A stretch of DNA of 46,843 bases from an uncultured delta proteobacterium (GCA_903875445.1 CAIQWD010000029.1:1-46843), one strand, 5' to 3'. Numbered from the stretch's first letter, positions 1 to 8,644 are shown. Made by a program: numbers and translations. Notes: generated by a model not told the origin, from the sequence alone.

Positions 1-92
1 AATCCGCGAGGTTGGTTGCCCTGGAATTATAAGGAAAACTTCACATCTCCCGCTTGTTGAACGAGATCCAGCACCTACTCCCCCACCGGACT

Positions 93-1028
93 TTACCAGC
101 TATTGTTCTGGCAAGATAGGCAGGCTTGCCGAAAGGACACCGTATATCCGCTAACACCCCCATTAATAACTTCCAAATCGGTATTGTATTTTCCCAACAA
201 TGCTGGATAGGTATCATGATTAGGGAGATAAGGGCCAAAAGTAAAAGAATCCCCAAGTATGAGCACTCTTTGTTTTTCTTTTGGCACAGCAAGTTCATTG
301 ATATTCCGAAAACCAGCTTTATTAGTAATTACTTTATAGGGCATGTCCGGAGACTCATTCCAAATCTCACTTTTTGACGGAGCCAGATCTCCATATAAGA
401 TATCGTTTTTGGAAAATTCCATTTTTGACTTTAGGCCTTTGAAATGTTTCAGATAATCATTCAAACGCTTTGCCACGATTCGATTGCCGAATCTAGATAA
501 ATGACTATTTTCGGGCTGTAATGTTACTTCATCCCAAGAATATTCCCGTAATTTATCATTTAAATCCAGGTAAGAGACTTTATATTTTTCCGATATCTCA
601 CTAAAAAATTTCCTGCAAACTTCTTGAGAGATGAACTTGCTACTTGAAGCGTTGGTTGAAGGAAGGTATAAGACGATGAGTTTTGTTCCAACCTTCTCGC
701 TTTCCTCCACTAGTGTTTTATAATATTCTTCATACTTTACTTTAAATTCATCAAGTAATTCTCTCCCGTTTTCTCCATAAAGAGCTTCCCACAACCCTTT
801 GTATTTTCTTTTAGAGTCGAATATCTCTTTCGCTTTTCTCCGAGTTGAATAGTCTGCAAAATTTGCCGAAACAACACGAAGCGCACCAGCAATTGCAAAA
901 GAGGAGGGTGAATTTATCTGAAAATAAAAACACCGAAGGAGGATTTCCACTACAAAGAGCAGAAAAAATAAAGGCAAAAAAGAAAATAGCAGTATTTTCT
1001 TTTTTGAAAATTTCTCGACATTACTCAT
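93..1028 (-). pseudogene. Tandem SGNH-type membrane-anchored protein, frame-disrupted at its 3' end
   Basis: The 311-residue product has one N-terminal membrane helix (about residues 12-34), so the rest is probably periplasmic. The first half looks like the C-terminal part of an SGNH domain without its GDS block: a strand LIVLYLP and a later NSHLS element resembling the DxxH block. The second half restarts with a clear SGNH block I (LILGDSFTFG) and the strand GGVSGYTV, then ends abruptly in a Cys-rich tail. Continuation-like sequence lies in other frames (PAYLARTIAGKV, then VLDLVQQAGDVKF), so the gene appears frameshifted at least once between about 75 and 140. This is either real decay or sequence error near the edge. 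The start ATG has an AGGAA site. SGNH proteins of glycan clusters often handle acyl groups, and the head-to-head position with the glycan cluster supports that role. The specific function is not known. Confidence 0.6.
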
Positions 1029-1099
1029 GATAATTCCTTGTCTGTGTCTAAAATAACATACAAGAGTGTAATATGGTGCTGTATAAAGATAAAAAGATC

Positions 1100-1118
1100 A
1101 CCGGTTATAGTAACCGGT
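1100..1118. repeat. Perfect palindrome, possible operator
   Basis: ACCGGTTA, three bases, then TAACCGGT: perfect 8-base arms. It covers the candidate -10 of a reverse-strand promoter and lies about 70 bases upstream of the SGNH start. That position suits a repressor site, but no regulator is identified. It lacks a T-run, so it is not a terminator. Confidence 0.4.
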
Positions 1119-1135
1119 CCTACCAGCCCAAGCAA
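1107..1135 (-). promoter_or_regulatory. Possible sigma-70 promoter for the SGNH gene
   Basis: On the reverse strand TTGCTT is followed by a 17-base spacer and TACTAT. The match is moderate (3/6 and 4/6). The -10 lies at the centre of the palindrome. The predicted transcript would start near 1100 and run into the SGNH gene. Confidence 0.25.
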
Positions 1136-1575
1136 GGAGGATTGCTAGGATAATTTAACTTTTGAGAAACAATCAAAGCAACCCTTGTGAATCCCATCTT
1201 CGTGTAACCTTGCGGGTGGTGGAGAAAAGAGACGTTTTACCTTTGATTGTGATGTGGCTTTTGTTGATGCAAAAACTTACACCACACTTCGTCTGGAGGG
1301 GTATCCTGCTAAACCCCTGCAAACAACCCATTTGGGACAAAAGTGGTTTACACCGTGTATCCGAGATGTTACAAACTAACTCCATACAAGCTGGGTGGGA
1401 TCCCTCCTTTTCAGGCCCGCGGTTCAGTTCAATAACGTTTTATCAATCATCCCGCAGCCCTTCTCCGGAAATGGGAGTAAGGCGCACTTCATCTGTCAAT
1501 GGAGTACGGAGTTGTTTGTGGTACTATTTATAAAGGGCTCTTTGCAGGCAAATTGAATTTGTTAGGGGCAATTGT

Positions 1576-1644
1576 ATGGATCTGAATACAAAACGATTCT
1601 TTAATTTCTTTGTACTTCTGCTGTCGTTGATTGTATGCCTGTAA
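1576..1644 (+). CDS. 22-residue leader ORF, possible remnant of a sugar-phosphate transferase
   Basis: A short ORF with a good AGGGG ribosome-binding site encodes a Lys/Arg-containing start followed by one hydrophobic helix (residues 7-22). The pattern (MDLNTKRFFNFFVLLLSLIV) resembles the first residues of WcaJ/WbaP-type undecaprenyl-phosphate sugar transferases. It then stops, overlapping the next gene's ATG by ten bases in another frame. The following glycosyltransferase has no ribosome-binding site of its own, so translation of this ORF may carry ribosomes to it. Either it is a leader kept for coupling, or the broken stump of the initiating transferase that normally heads such clusters. 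The resemblance is judged by eye. Confidence 0.35.
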   Translation: MDLNTKRFFNFFVLLLSLIVCL

Positions 1645-2657
1645 TTAGCATCATAATGCCGGTTTACAATGCCGGTCAATTCCTCTCTGAATCAATAAAA
1701 AGTATATTGAATCAAAGCTTTACAGATTTTGAATTTATTATCATTGATGATGCCTCAAGCGACAATAGTGTTTTTTTAATTAAAAATTATTCTGATAACA
1801 GAATCGTATTCATTCAGAACCAACACAACATTGGGGTTGCCCAGTCTCTAAACAAAGGAATTGGCGTAGCCAAAGGTCGCTATATCGTAAGAATGGATGC
1901 TGATGATATCAGCATAGCTGGAAGATTGGAAAGACAAGTAGATTTTATGGATAACAATCCTGAAGTAGGTATTTCAGGAGGATGGGTAAAGCTTTTTGGT
2001 CTTGGTCTTTCATCGATTGCTCGTGTTCCCCTTGCTCCTCAAGAAGTGTCTGCCTATATGCTTTTCGAAACACCCCTTTGGCATGTGACGGTGATTATGA
2101 GAAGAGAATTGTTAATAAAATTCAATTTATATTACAATCCAGCTTTCTCTCGTTCCGAGGATTATGATTTGTGGACAAGGGCTATTCAATACTTTTCCGT
2201 GGCTAATCTTGGCGAGGTTTTGGTTCGGGTTCGTGAACATGGTGGGAGTGCCACGCGTGCAAATTGGGACGAAATGACAACCCAAACGGAAACCATCCAA
2301 CGTAGATTGCTGGAGAGATTGGGGAATTCGGTAACTGATGATGAAATTGTCTTTCATCATAGAGTTGGTCGTGGTTACAGAATGAGTTGTCGGCAGGAGA
2401 TTGAAAAAGCAGAAGCTTGGTTGCAGAGGCTTTGTGATGTGAACGCGGTATCAAAAGAAATTAATGATAGATCGTTTCGGCAGGCTGTTGCGGTGGTTTG
2501 GTTTAGGGTATGTGCTAATTCTGGCCCACTCGGGCCGTGGATTTTCAAAAAATGGTATGATTCCTCTTTAGCATCTGCCGGTTCGCAGCCTTTAATAGGG
2601 ATAGCTCGTTTTATTGCAAGTATTATTTGGCATCGTTGTCGTCGCACGGTTGTTTAA
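1635..2657 (+). CDS. Glycosyltransferase family 2
   Basis: A 340-residue cytoplasmic GT-A enzyme that would move a sugar from a nucleotide donor to a growing glycan. The N-terminus has the family signature (ISIIMPVYNAG), the strand end IIIDDASSD and a metal-binding DAD at residues 88-90. A second acidic patch (SRSEDYDLWTRA) matches the catalytic-base region of GT2 enzymes. The C-terminal 100 residues are unassigned. There is no Shine-Dalgarno before the ATG; the start lies inside the overlapping leader ORF, which suggests translational coupling. It is the first complete gene of the forward glycan cluster, and its donor and acceptor cannot be told from sequence. It is visibly AT-rich compared with genes after 8.6 kb. 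Confidence 0.85.
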   Translation: MPVISIIMPVYNAGQFLSESIKSILNQSFTDFEFIIIDDASSDNSVFLIKNYSDNRIVFIQNQHNIGVAQSLNKGIGVAKGRYIVRMDADDISIAGRLERQVDFMDNNPEVGISGGWVKLFGLGLSSIARVPLAPQEVSAYMLFETPLWHVTVIMRRELLIKFNLYYNPAFSRSEDYDLWTRAIQYFSVANLGEVLVRVREHGGSATRANWDEMTTQTETIQRRLLERLGNSVTDDEIVFHHRVGRGYRMSCRQEIEKAEAWLQRLCDVNAVSKEINDRSFRQAVAVVWFRVCANSGPLGPWIFKKWYDSSLASAGSQPLIGIARFIASIIWHRCRRTVV

Positions 2658-2686
2658 GGCTATATATTCAATAATGGATTGGTATA

Positions 2687-3859
2687 ATGATTCCTCAATT
2701 TCGTGATCTCCCAAGACGAGCAGTCTCACGTTTGCGATTATGGCGTGCCGAGCGGAATATTAAATCCGCTGCCGGCAATGGAGAACTGGAGATTGCGTTT
2801 GCACCATCTTCCTTGAATCTGATGATGGCGGACACCTGTAATTCACAATGTGTCATGTGCGGCAAGGATTACCGGGCTTGTGGAACTAACCAATATCTCA
2901 CGCTAGATAATATAGAATCGATATATAATCATCTGGATATGGGATATCTGGTTGATGTTATCTATGGTGGTGGCGGCGAGCCGTATCTGAATCCGGATCT
3001 AGGGCGAATTGCTCGGTTTACCCGGAAAAAATATCCCTTCGTGCAACACACGGTAATTTCCAACGCAATAGATCTCAGGGAAGATACCACCGATGCTTTG
3101 CTCGAAAGCGGCGCACATTTTTTGATATCGGTGAATGCTGCAACCGCTGCCGCATATAAAGATGTATCCGGTGTCGATGGCTTTGATCACGTCATAGGCA
3201 ACCTGCGCCGTCTGTTTCGCCGGCGTGGAAAGCGTGCCTCGACCATCCATCTGTCGATGATTTTGATGCGGCGCAATATCGAAGACCTTCCTGCTTTTAT
3301 CGATATGGCGGCCGATCTTGGTGCTGATTCGGTAAAGGCCATGTATTCGAGGATATACCCGCAAACGCACCGGGATAAGCAGGGAAGACAGCAAACGATA
3401 GTTGACGATGATTCGCTGTTTTTTCATCAGGCAGAAAGCGACAGAATTGTTAGGATAGCGCAAACCAGAGCGAAACACCGGAGGATGCGTTTCGACCAGG
3501 TGCCGCTTTTTGGGGATAAACATCAGGTTCGCAAGCGTGATTGTACTGAACCTTGGCGATCTCTCTTTATTAATTTTAATGGCGATGTCTATCCTTGCCC
3601 GGCCAGTGAAATTCTTTTTCGTCCCAAAATTGATGCGGGGCAATATCAAAGCGGCAATGTTTTGCGGCAGCACTATAAAGAATTTTGGAATAATCGTTTT
3701 TGGCAGGAGCTGCGACGGACAAATGCAGGGAAAGATCGATTAGAGGTAGTACCCGAGTGTCTTTGCTGCGGTGGCGCGATATGTTGGGGTGGGCCTTGCA
3801 ATGAAAAGCATCATATTCTTGATTGGTCCGAGGCCGAAAAGTCGGATTTACGGTTGTAA
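2687..3859 (+). CDS. Radical SAM/SPASM domain protein in the glycan cluster
   Basis: A 390-residue radical SAM enzyme. Cys51, Cys55 and Cys58 form the CxxxCxxC motif (CNSQCVMC) that binds the SAM-cleaving 4Fe-4S cluster. The GGGGEP segment near residue 90 is the usual SAM-binding glycine motif. The C-terminal part holds further cysteines arranged like a SPASM domain: one before the EPWRSLFINFNGD stretch, one in VYPCP, and a CLCCGGAICWGGPC group. SPASM members modify peptides, proteins or carbohydrate-type substrates and need extra clusters. Here it sits between GT2 genes, about 30 bases after the first and 5 bases before the second, so a role in making or modifying an unusual sugar is the simplest inference. 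No precursor peptide was found nearby. The product is unknown. Confidence 0.8.
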   Translation: MIPQFRDLPRRAVSRLRLWRAERNIKSAAGNGELEIAFAPSSLNLMMADTCNSQCVMCGKDYRACGTNQYLTLDNIESIYNHLDMGYLVDVIYGGGGEPYLNPDLGRIARFTRKKYPFVQHTVISNAIDLREDTTDALLESGAHFLISVNAATAAAYKDVSGVDGFDHVIGNLRRLFRRRGKRASTIHLSMILMRRNIEDLPAFIDMAADLGADSVKAMYSRIYPQTHRDKQGRQQTIVDDDSLFFHQAESDRIVRIAQTRAKHRRMRFDQVPLFGDKHQVRKRDCTEPWRSLFINFNGDVYPCPASEILFRPKIDAGQYQSGNVLRQHYKEFWNNRFWQELRRTNAGKDRLEVVPECLCCGGAICWGGPCNEKHHILDWSEAEKSDLRL

Positions 3860-3864
3860 TTTGC

Positions 3865-4824
3865 ATGGTTATTGAAATTTCTGCAATTGTCTGTACGAGG
3901 AATCGGGCGCCTTTTTTGCAAAAATGCCTCAAGGGCTTATTACGTCAAACACTCTCTCCAGAGCGTTATGAAATCGTGGTAGTAGACAATGGCTCAACCG
4001 ATAATACCAAAGATGTTCTTGAGCAATTTGCCGATAATCCTCTCGTTCGCATCATTTACGAGCCGATAGCCGGACTTTCCCGTGCTAGAAACCGCGGTTG
4101 GCAAGAATCTCGGGCTCCCTATATCGGCTATATCGATGATGATGCCGTCGCCGGCGAGAGATGGCTTGAAGATGCTCTCTGGTCCTTCCAGAATTACCGT
4201 CCTGAACCGGATTGGGTTGGTGGGCCGGTGACACTCGAATGGGAAGTTCTGAAACCGGATTGGATAAATGAAGAACTGAGCGTTCCTTTGGGCTGGGTGC
4301 ATTGGGGGGATTCGCCTCGTCCATTGCAAAATACCGAGTGGCTGATTGGGGCAAATAGCTGTTTTAGTAGAAAATGCCTTGAAAGGCATGGTGGTTTCGA
4401 TGAAAGGTTGGGGCGTATTGGTGCATGTTTGCTCTCCGGAGAGGAAACACAACTTAAAAAGAAAATAGAGTCGGCCGGGGGGATGCTTTACTATCACCCC
4501 GGTGTCACGGTGCGGCACTTTGTCCCTGCCGCAAGAGCTGTCCCCTCCTGGTTTTATCGTCGCTATTTCTGGGGTGGAGTTACTGATTGCTATTTGCAAA
4601 AAACACTTGCCAGCAAGAGTTCAACGGGAGATGTGGTGGAGTTGCCAATGGACTCACTAAAAGTGCGGATGTCTCGTCTTTTCGGTAATATTCTGCGGGC
4701 AACCGGGCTGAGTTTTTCTGCCAGGAAAACGATTCATGCGAGAATTTATATTTTTTATGTCTTCGGATGGTTGTTTGGCATTTTACGCTGGCGCAATAAT
4801 AGCCTGTTGTTGAACAGGTCTTGA
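3865..4824 (+). CDS. Glycosyltransferase family 2
   Basis: A 319-residue GT2 enzyme starting MVIEISAIVCTRNR. It shows the nucleotide-sugar fold start, VVVDNGSTDNT near residue 40, and a metal-binding DDD at residues 91-93. SGEETQLKKKI provides the expected acidic catalytic region, and the C-terminal portion is partly hydrophobic. The ATG only five bases after the preceding stop was chosen because the longer open frame would run back inside the radical SAM gene. The short gap suggests tight co-transcription with its neighbours. Its sugar specificity cannot be read from sequence. Confidence 0.85.
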   Translation: MVIEISAIVCTRNRAPFLQKCLKGLLRQTLSPERYEIVVVDNGSTDNTKDVLEQFADNPLVRIIYEPIAGLSRARNRGWQESRAPYIGYIDDDAVAGERWLEDALWSFQNYRPEPDWVGGPVTLEWEVLKPDWINEELSVPLGWVHWGDSPRPLQNTEWLIGANSCFSRKCLERHGGFDERLGRIGACLLSGEETQLKKKIESAGGMLYYHPGVTVRHFVPAARAVPSWFYRRYFWGGVTDCYLQKTLASKSSTGDVVELPMDSLKVRMSRLFGNILRATGLSFSARKTIHARIYIFYVFGWLFGILRWRNNSLLLNRS

Positions 4825-4836
4825 TCATATAACACC

Positions 4837-5739
4837 ATGACAGTAAGTGTCATAATTCCCTCTGCCAGGCCGGACAAAGTTATTGACACGCTGAATGGTC
4901 TGTCCACGCAAACATTCGCCTCGCATATAATTGAGATTATTGTTGTAACTCCCAAGTCGGCACGCCAAGATAGCGAGAATGCATGGTTTCCCAAAGTCAA
5001 GGTGGCAACTGTTGAGGAACTCTATCCCCCCGGCAGGATGAGAAATATTGGTGCAAAGTTGGCGACCGGCGACTATTTCGCCTTTATTGACGATGACTGC
5101 ATCCCGGAAACGAGGTGGTTGGAGAAACTTTTTGAAGAGATTTCGTTCTCCCATAAGGTCGGCATGATCGGTTGTCGGGTTGTCTCGGGTAATAAGGGGT
5201 TCTGGGCTGAAAGTGCCGATTATTCGTTATTCGCTGCATACCAATATCAAAAGAAACAGTTTGTCGATTTGGGCTCTGCCGCTATTGTAGTTAAAAAGCA
5301 AGCATTTATGGACGTGCAAGGCTTTGATGAAACGCTGTTGGCTTCTGAAGACTGGGACTTCAGCCTCAGGTTACGGCAAGCGGGTTGGAGATGCCTGTTC
5401 ACCCCGGAAGCAGAGGTCCTTCATTTCCATGGCAGGGAATCGTTCGTTTCCATAGCTAAAAATGCCTATCGCTCTGGATTTCGAAGCGGTCTCATTGTCC
5501 AGAAAAAGCATTATGCACATATATCCTGGCTTGCGAAGATCTCGGTGCGCATGGGGACTGCTTGGTGGTATTGCTCTTTGGTTTTGCCGTACGCCCTGGC
5601 CCTGACCCTGATGCAGGGAATCGAGCTGGCACAAACCGATTTAAAGAAATGTCTGCATTTGCCAATGATTTTTATCTGTCGCTTGCTTTATCACTGCGGT
5701 GTTTGGCGGCGATTGGTTGAGGATTTGGTCTTGTCTTAA
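4837..5739 (+). CDS. Glycosyltransferase family 2
   Basis: A 300-residue GT2 enzyme with the N-terminal strand SVIIPSARP, a PPGRMRNIGA element typical of the family and a DDD metal site at residues 85-87. The segment ASEDWDFSLRLRQAGW matches the ED/base and acceptor region. A hydrophobic C-terminal part (about residues 235-265) may lie at the membrane, as in many exopolysaccharide transferases. It begins 12 bases after the previous gene and is followed by the MBOAT gene after 47 bases, so all are probably one transcript. Confidence 0.85.
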   Translation: MTVSVIIPSARPDKVIDTLNGLSTQTFASHIIEIIVVTPKSARQDSENAWFPKVKVATVEELYPPGRMRNIGAKLATGDYFAFIDDDCIPETRWLEKLFEEISFSHKVGMIGCRVVSGNKGFWAESADYSLFAAYQYQKKQFVDLGSAAIVVKKQAFMDVQGFDETLLASEDWDFSLRLRQAGWRCLFTPEAEVLHFHGRESFVSIAKNAYRSGFRSGLIVQKKHYAHISWLAKISVRMGTAWWYCSLVLPYALALTLMQGIELAQTDLKKCLHLPMIFICRLLYHCGVWRRLVEDLVLS

Positions 5740-5786
5740 ATGTTAGGAAAGTAAGGTTCATTTGTATTTTGTAGGGGAAGATTTTA

Positions 5787-7181
5787 ATGCAATTTAACAG
5801 TTTTTTATTTTTTGTATTTTTCACAATTACATACTCCATATATTTGTGTTTTAATTACCGATGGCAGAATCGCATTTTACTCGCAGCAAGCTATTTTTTT
5901 TATGCGGCCTGGGATTATCGTTTTACCGCATTAATTTTTTTCTCGACTACAATTGCTTTTGTTGCCGGCCGAAGAATACATAATTCTCCTTCAAGGAAAA
6001 TACAGAAATGTTGGCTAATTATCAGTGTCGCCAGCAGCCTCAGTTTTCTTGGTTTCTTTAAATATTTTAATTTTTTTGCCGATGGTTTAACTGATCTGCT
6101 AGGCTTATTTGGCTGGGGAGACCATACTTTTTCTCTAAAAATAATTTTACCTGTCGGAATTTCATTTTATACCTTTCTAACTATAAGTTATGTTGCCGAT
6201 ATATTTAAGAAAAAATTGACATTGGTGCCCTCTTTTTTTGATTTTGCACTGTATGTTTCATTTTTCCCCCAATTGCTCGCCGGACCAATCGAACGTGCTA
6301 CCAGTTTACTTCCACAAATATGCTCAAAAAGAGATATTTCGTCGGAACTTGTCAGGAAAAGTGCCTTTCTTGTTCTCTATGGCTTGTTTGAAAAAGTGGT
6401 GGTTGCCGATAATTTGTCGGTGTTGGTCGACAATGTGTACACTGGAAGCAATAGCGATGGTTTTAATGTATTAATTGCAACATATGGATTTGCTTTTCAG
6501 ATTTTTGCAGATTTTGACGGCTATTCAAATATGGCAAAAGGTTTGGCCGGCTTGATGGGTTTTCGTTTGGTCAGTAACTTTAAAGCGCCTTATTTTTCAG
6601 AAACGCCCAGTGAGTTTTGGAGCAGATGGCATATAAGCCTGTCGAGTTGGTTACGAGATTATCTGTATATTCCACTTGGTGGAAATCGTGGTGGTATTGT
6701 CAAAACAGCGAGAAATCTTTTTGTTACAATGTTGCTGGGGGGATTGTGGCACGGAGCGAGTTGGATGTTCGTCTTTTGGGGAGGGTTTCATGGACTTCTC
6801 CTTGTTTTGTATCTTCCACTCAAAGACAGATTGGTTAAGATGCCAGGTGTATTAAAGCGTATCTTATTTTTCCACCTCATTTGTTTTGGTTGGTTGCTGT
6901 TCAAATCCCAAAGCATTGAACAGTTTACGCACCTTACAAGCCGGATGCTTTTTAATTTTCATCTTACTTTCGCAGGTGACCAGATACTTTTAGTGGAAAA
7001 AATTGTTATGTATTCTTCTGTTCCATTTATATACCAGTACCTCCAATATACAACGGAGAAAAATTATCCGATATTTGATTGGCATCTTGTATGTCGTAGT
7101 ATGTGTTATGTAGTTTTGTTTTACATGATTGTTATTTTCGGGTCGAATGAAGCACAATCCTTTATTTATTTTCAATTTTGA
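5787..7181 (+). CDS. MBOAT family membrane O-acyltransferase (AlgI-like)
   Basis: A 464-residue polytopic inner-membrane protein with about ten hydrophobic helices. It carries the AlgI/DltB-type hallmarks: PVGISFYTF, FPQLLAGPIER, and the catalytic His in GLWHGASW at about residue 322. It also has the conserved FWSRWHISLSSWLRDYLYIPLGG region, described here in two halves (FWSRWHIS, then DYLYIPLGG). Proteins of this family pass an acyl group, usually acetyl, across the membrane for transfer to a polysaccharide. The ATG has an AGGGGA site. The stop codon is immediately followed by the SGNH gene, whose product is the expected extracytoplasmic partner. Together they imply an O-acetylated glycan. 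The gene is visibly AT-rich. Confidence 0.9.
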   Translation: MQFNSFLFFVFFTITYSIYLCFNYRWQNRILLAASYFFYAAWDYRFTALIFFSTTIAFVAGRRIHNSPSRKIQKCWLIISVASSLSFLGFFKYFNFFADGLTDLLGLFGWGDHTFSLKIILPVGISFYTFLTISYVADIFKKKLTLVPSFFDFALYVSFFPQLLAGPIERATSLLPQICSKRDISSELVRKSAFLVLYGLFEKVVVADNLSVLVDNVYTGSNSDGFNVLIATYGFAFQIFADFDGYSNMAKGLAGLMGFRLVSNFKAPYFSETPSEFWSRWHISLSSWLRDYLYIPLGGNRGGIVKTARNLFVTMLLGGLWHGASWMFVFWGGFHGLLLVLYLPLKDRLVKMPGVLKRILFFHLICFGWLLFKSQSIEQFTHLTSRMLFNFHLTFAGDQILLVEKIVMYSSVPFIYQYLQYTTEKNYPIFDWHLVCRSMCYVVLFYMIVIFGSNEAQSFIYFQF

Positions 7182-7186
7182 ATGCA

Positions 7187-8644
7187 ATGCAGGTTACTAC
7201 CTTAAGAAGAATATTTGAGAAAATTGTTGCAAACTGCAAAATAAACGCAGTCTTTCTTTCAATTATTTTGATCGCTCTTATTGAATGTACCCTGCAATCA
7301 TATTTACCGGATAGTTTTGCAAGCCATGAGGTAGACTGGACCCTGAGGAGTCTTGAGCAACCCCAGGAGAATGGAAAGGTTGTCTTGCTTGGCGATAGCG
7401 TTGGACGTGGAATATTTGATGATTGGTCTTTGAAAAATGGTAACTTGGTTTCTCTGGCTTGCAACCAAGCGACAGAAGTCGCCGGGCAATATTTTTTTCT
7501 CAAACGATTTCTAGAAAAAAACATGGCACCTGGTGCAGTTATCATCTGCGATAGGACACCATTCCGTGGCAATTTAAATCAGAATCTCACCGAAAATTAC
7601 GTCCAACGTTGTTTTACGCATTGGTCGGAAATATTTGACTTGATGATCGTCAAATTTGATCCGGTCTTTACAGCCAAGATGGTCGCATATAAATTATTTG
7701 CAACGTTTAAATATCGGCTTCATTTGCAGAAAAAAATTCTTGGATTTACCAATAGCGATATTTATTCAGGAATAAATCAAAGTAATAATCTCGTTCATTC
7801 GAATTTGGGTTTGGTCAGTATAATAGCAAAACTCAATGAAAAAAGTCGAAGAGAGACAATTGCGCAGTTCTTTTTCAAGAAAATATTGACAACATTAGAT
7901 CAAATCGATGTACCTCTTTATTATTTGCCGCCGCCATCGAGAATTGATAACGAGGACAACCATAGGCGTGTTTCATCTTCTATTGTGCAAGCACAGTCAT
8001 TAAAGGAAAGATTCAGCAATTTTCATGTGATGAGTGCGGAATATAGTATTCTCCCCGGAGAATACTTTCGCGATGAAGTTCATCTCAACCATGAAGGGGT
8101 GGGATTCTATCGTTCCCAAATTCAATTATCTATTGAAGCGATTATGCTTGAAGCCCAGCAGCGCCAAGATAAAATGCTTTCACATTTGTTTGCAACAGGA
8201 AAAGAAATTCCTGGAATGGAAAATAATTTTGGTTTAAGCAAGTTCTTGCCACTCAGCGATGTAATCGTAAAAAAATCAGAATCAACCCTTGTTGTTGAGT
8301 CAATCGGTAATGATCCTGCATTGCTTTTACCATTAGTACCCAAAATCATAAAAAATAGAGAAGATAGACTGATGGTCAAGGTGGTAGTCGACAGCACCGT
8401 TGATGCAACTACTAAGCTCTATTTTTCTCAGAAAAATGATACGTTATTTTCAGAACATGATACTGTTCCGGCGAGTATTACCACTGGTAAGAATGCACTT
8501 TTCTTTATTTTGCCAAAGAAATATTCGGGTGGAAGTTTGCGCTTTGATCCCAGTGAGTGTCCTGGAATTTTCGAATTGACGAATATAGAGATGCGAGTGG
8601 TTGAAGGCAAACTGATCGATTCAATAACAATGGATAAGGATTGA
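7187..8644 (+). CDS. SGNH-type O-acyltransferase partner of the MBOAT protein
   Basis: A 485-residue protein with one N-terminal membrane helix (about residues 15-33) and a periplasmic SGNH domain. Block I is LLGDSVGRG with Asp70-Ser71. The C-terminal DEVHLN supplies Asp296 and His299 of the Ser-Asp-His triad. A further domain of about 150 residues, probably beta-rich, follows. In AlgI/AlgJ- and PatA/PatB-like pairs such proteins place the acetyl group delivered by the MBOAT onto the glycan. The ATG at this position was preferred; an in-frame TTG nine bases earlier overlaps the MBOAT stop and is an alternative. The gene marks the end of the AT-rich section of the cluster. Confidence 0.75.
   Translation: MQVTTLRRIFEKIVANCKINAVFLSIILIALIECTLQSYLPDSFASHEVDWTLRSLEQPQENGKVVLLGDSVGRGIFDDWSLKNGNLVSLACNQATEVAGQYFFLKRFLEKNMAPGAVIICDRTPFRGNLNQNLTENYVQRCFTHWSEIFDLMIVKFDPVFTAKMVAYKLFATFKYRLHLQKKILGFTNSDIYSGINQSNNLVHSNLGLVSIIAKLNEKSRRETIAQFFFKKILTTLDQIDVPLYYLPPPSRIDNEDNHRRVSSSIVQAQSLKERFSNFHVMSAEYSILPGEYFRDEVHLNHEGVGFYRSQIQLSIEAIMLEAQQRQDKMLSHLFATGKEIPGMENNFGLSKFLPLSDVIVKKSESTLVVESIGNDPALLLPLVPKIIKNREDRLMVKVVVDSTVDATTKLYFSQKNDTLFSEHDTVPASITTGKNALFFILPKKYSGGSLRFDPSECPGIFELTNIEMRVVEGKLIDSITMDKD

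Larger units (their letters stand above)
1029..1575. other. Gene-free divergent intergenic region before the glycan cluster
   Basis: About 550 bases separate the reverse SGNH gene from the forward cluster. It contains a perfect 8+8 palindrome and a possible reverse promoter, both listed separately. A 62-codon open stretch (1191-1379) reads protein-like in part (for example DVAFVDAKTYTTLRLEGYP) but has no start signal and no family I recognise. It may be a gene remnant. No JUMPstart-like element was recognised. Confidence 0.5.

Noticed and set aside
1162-1533. 123-codon forward ORF in the gene-free region
   Set aside because: It starts at a TTG without a ribosome-binding site, has unlikely composition (many Ser, Arg and Trp) and matches no family.
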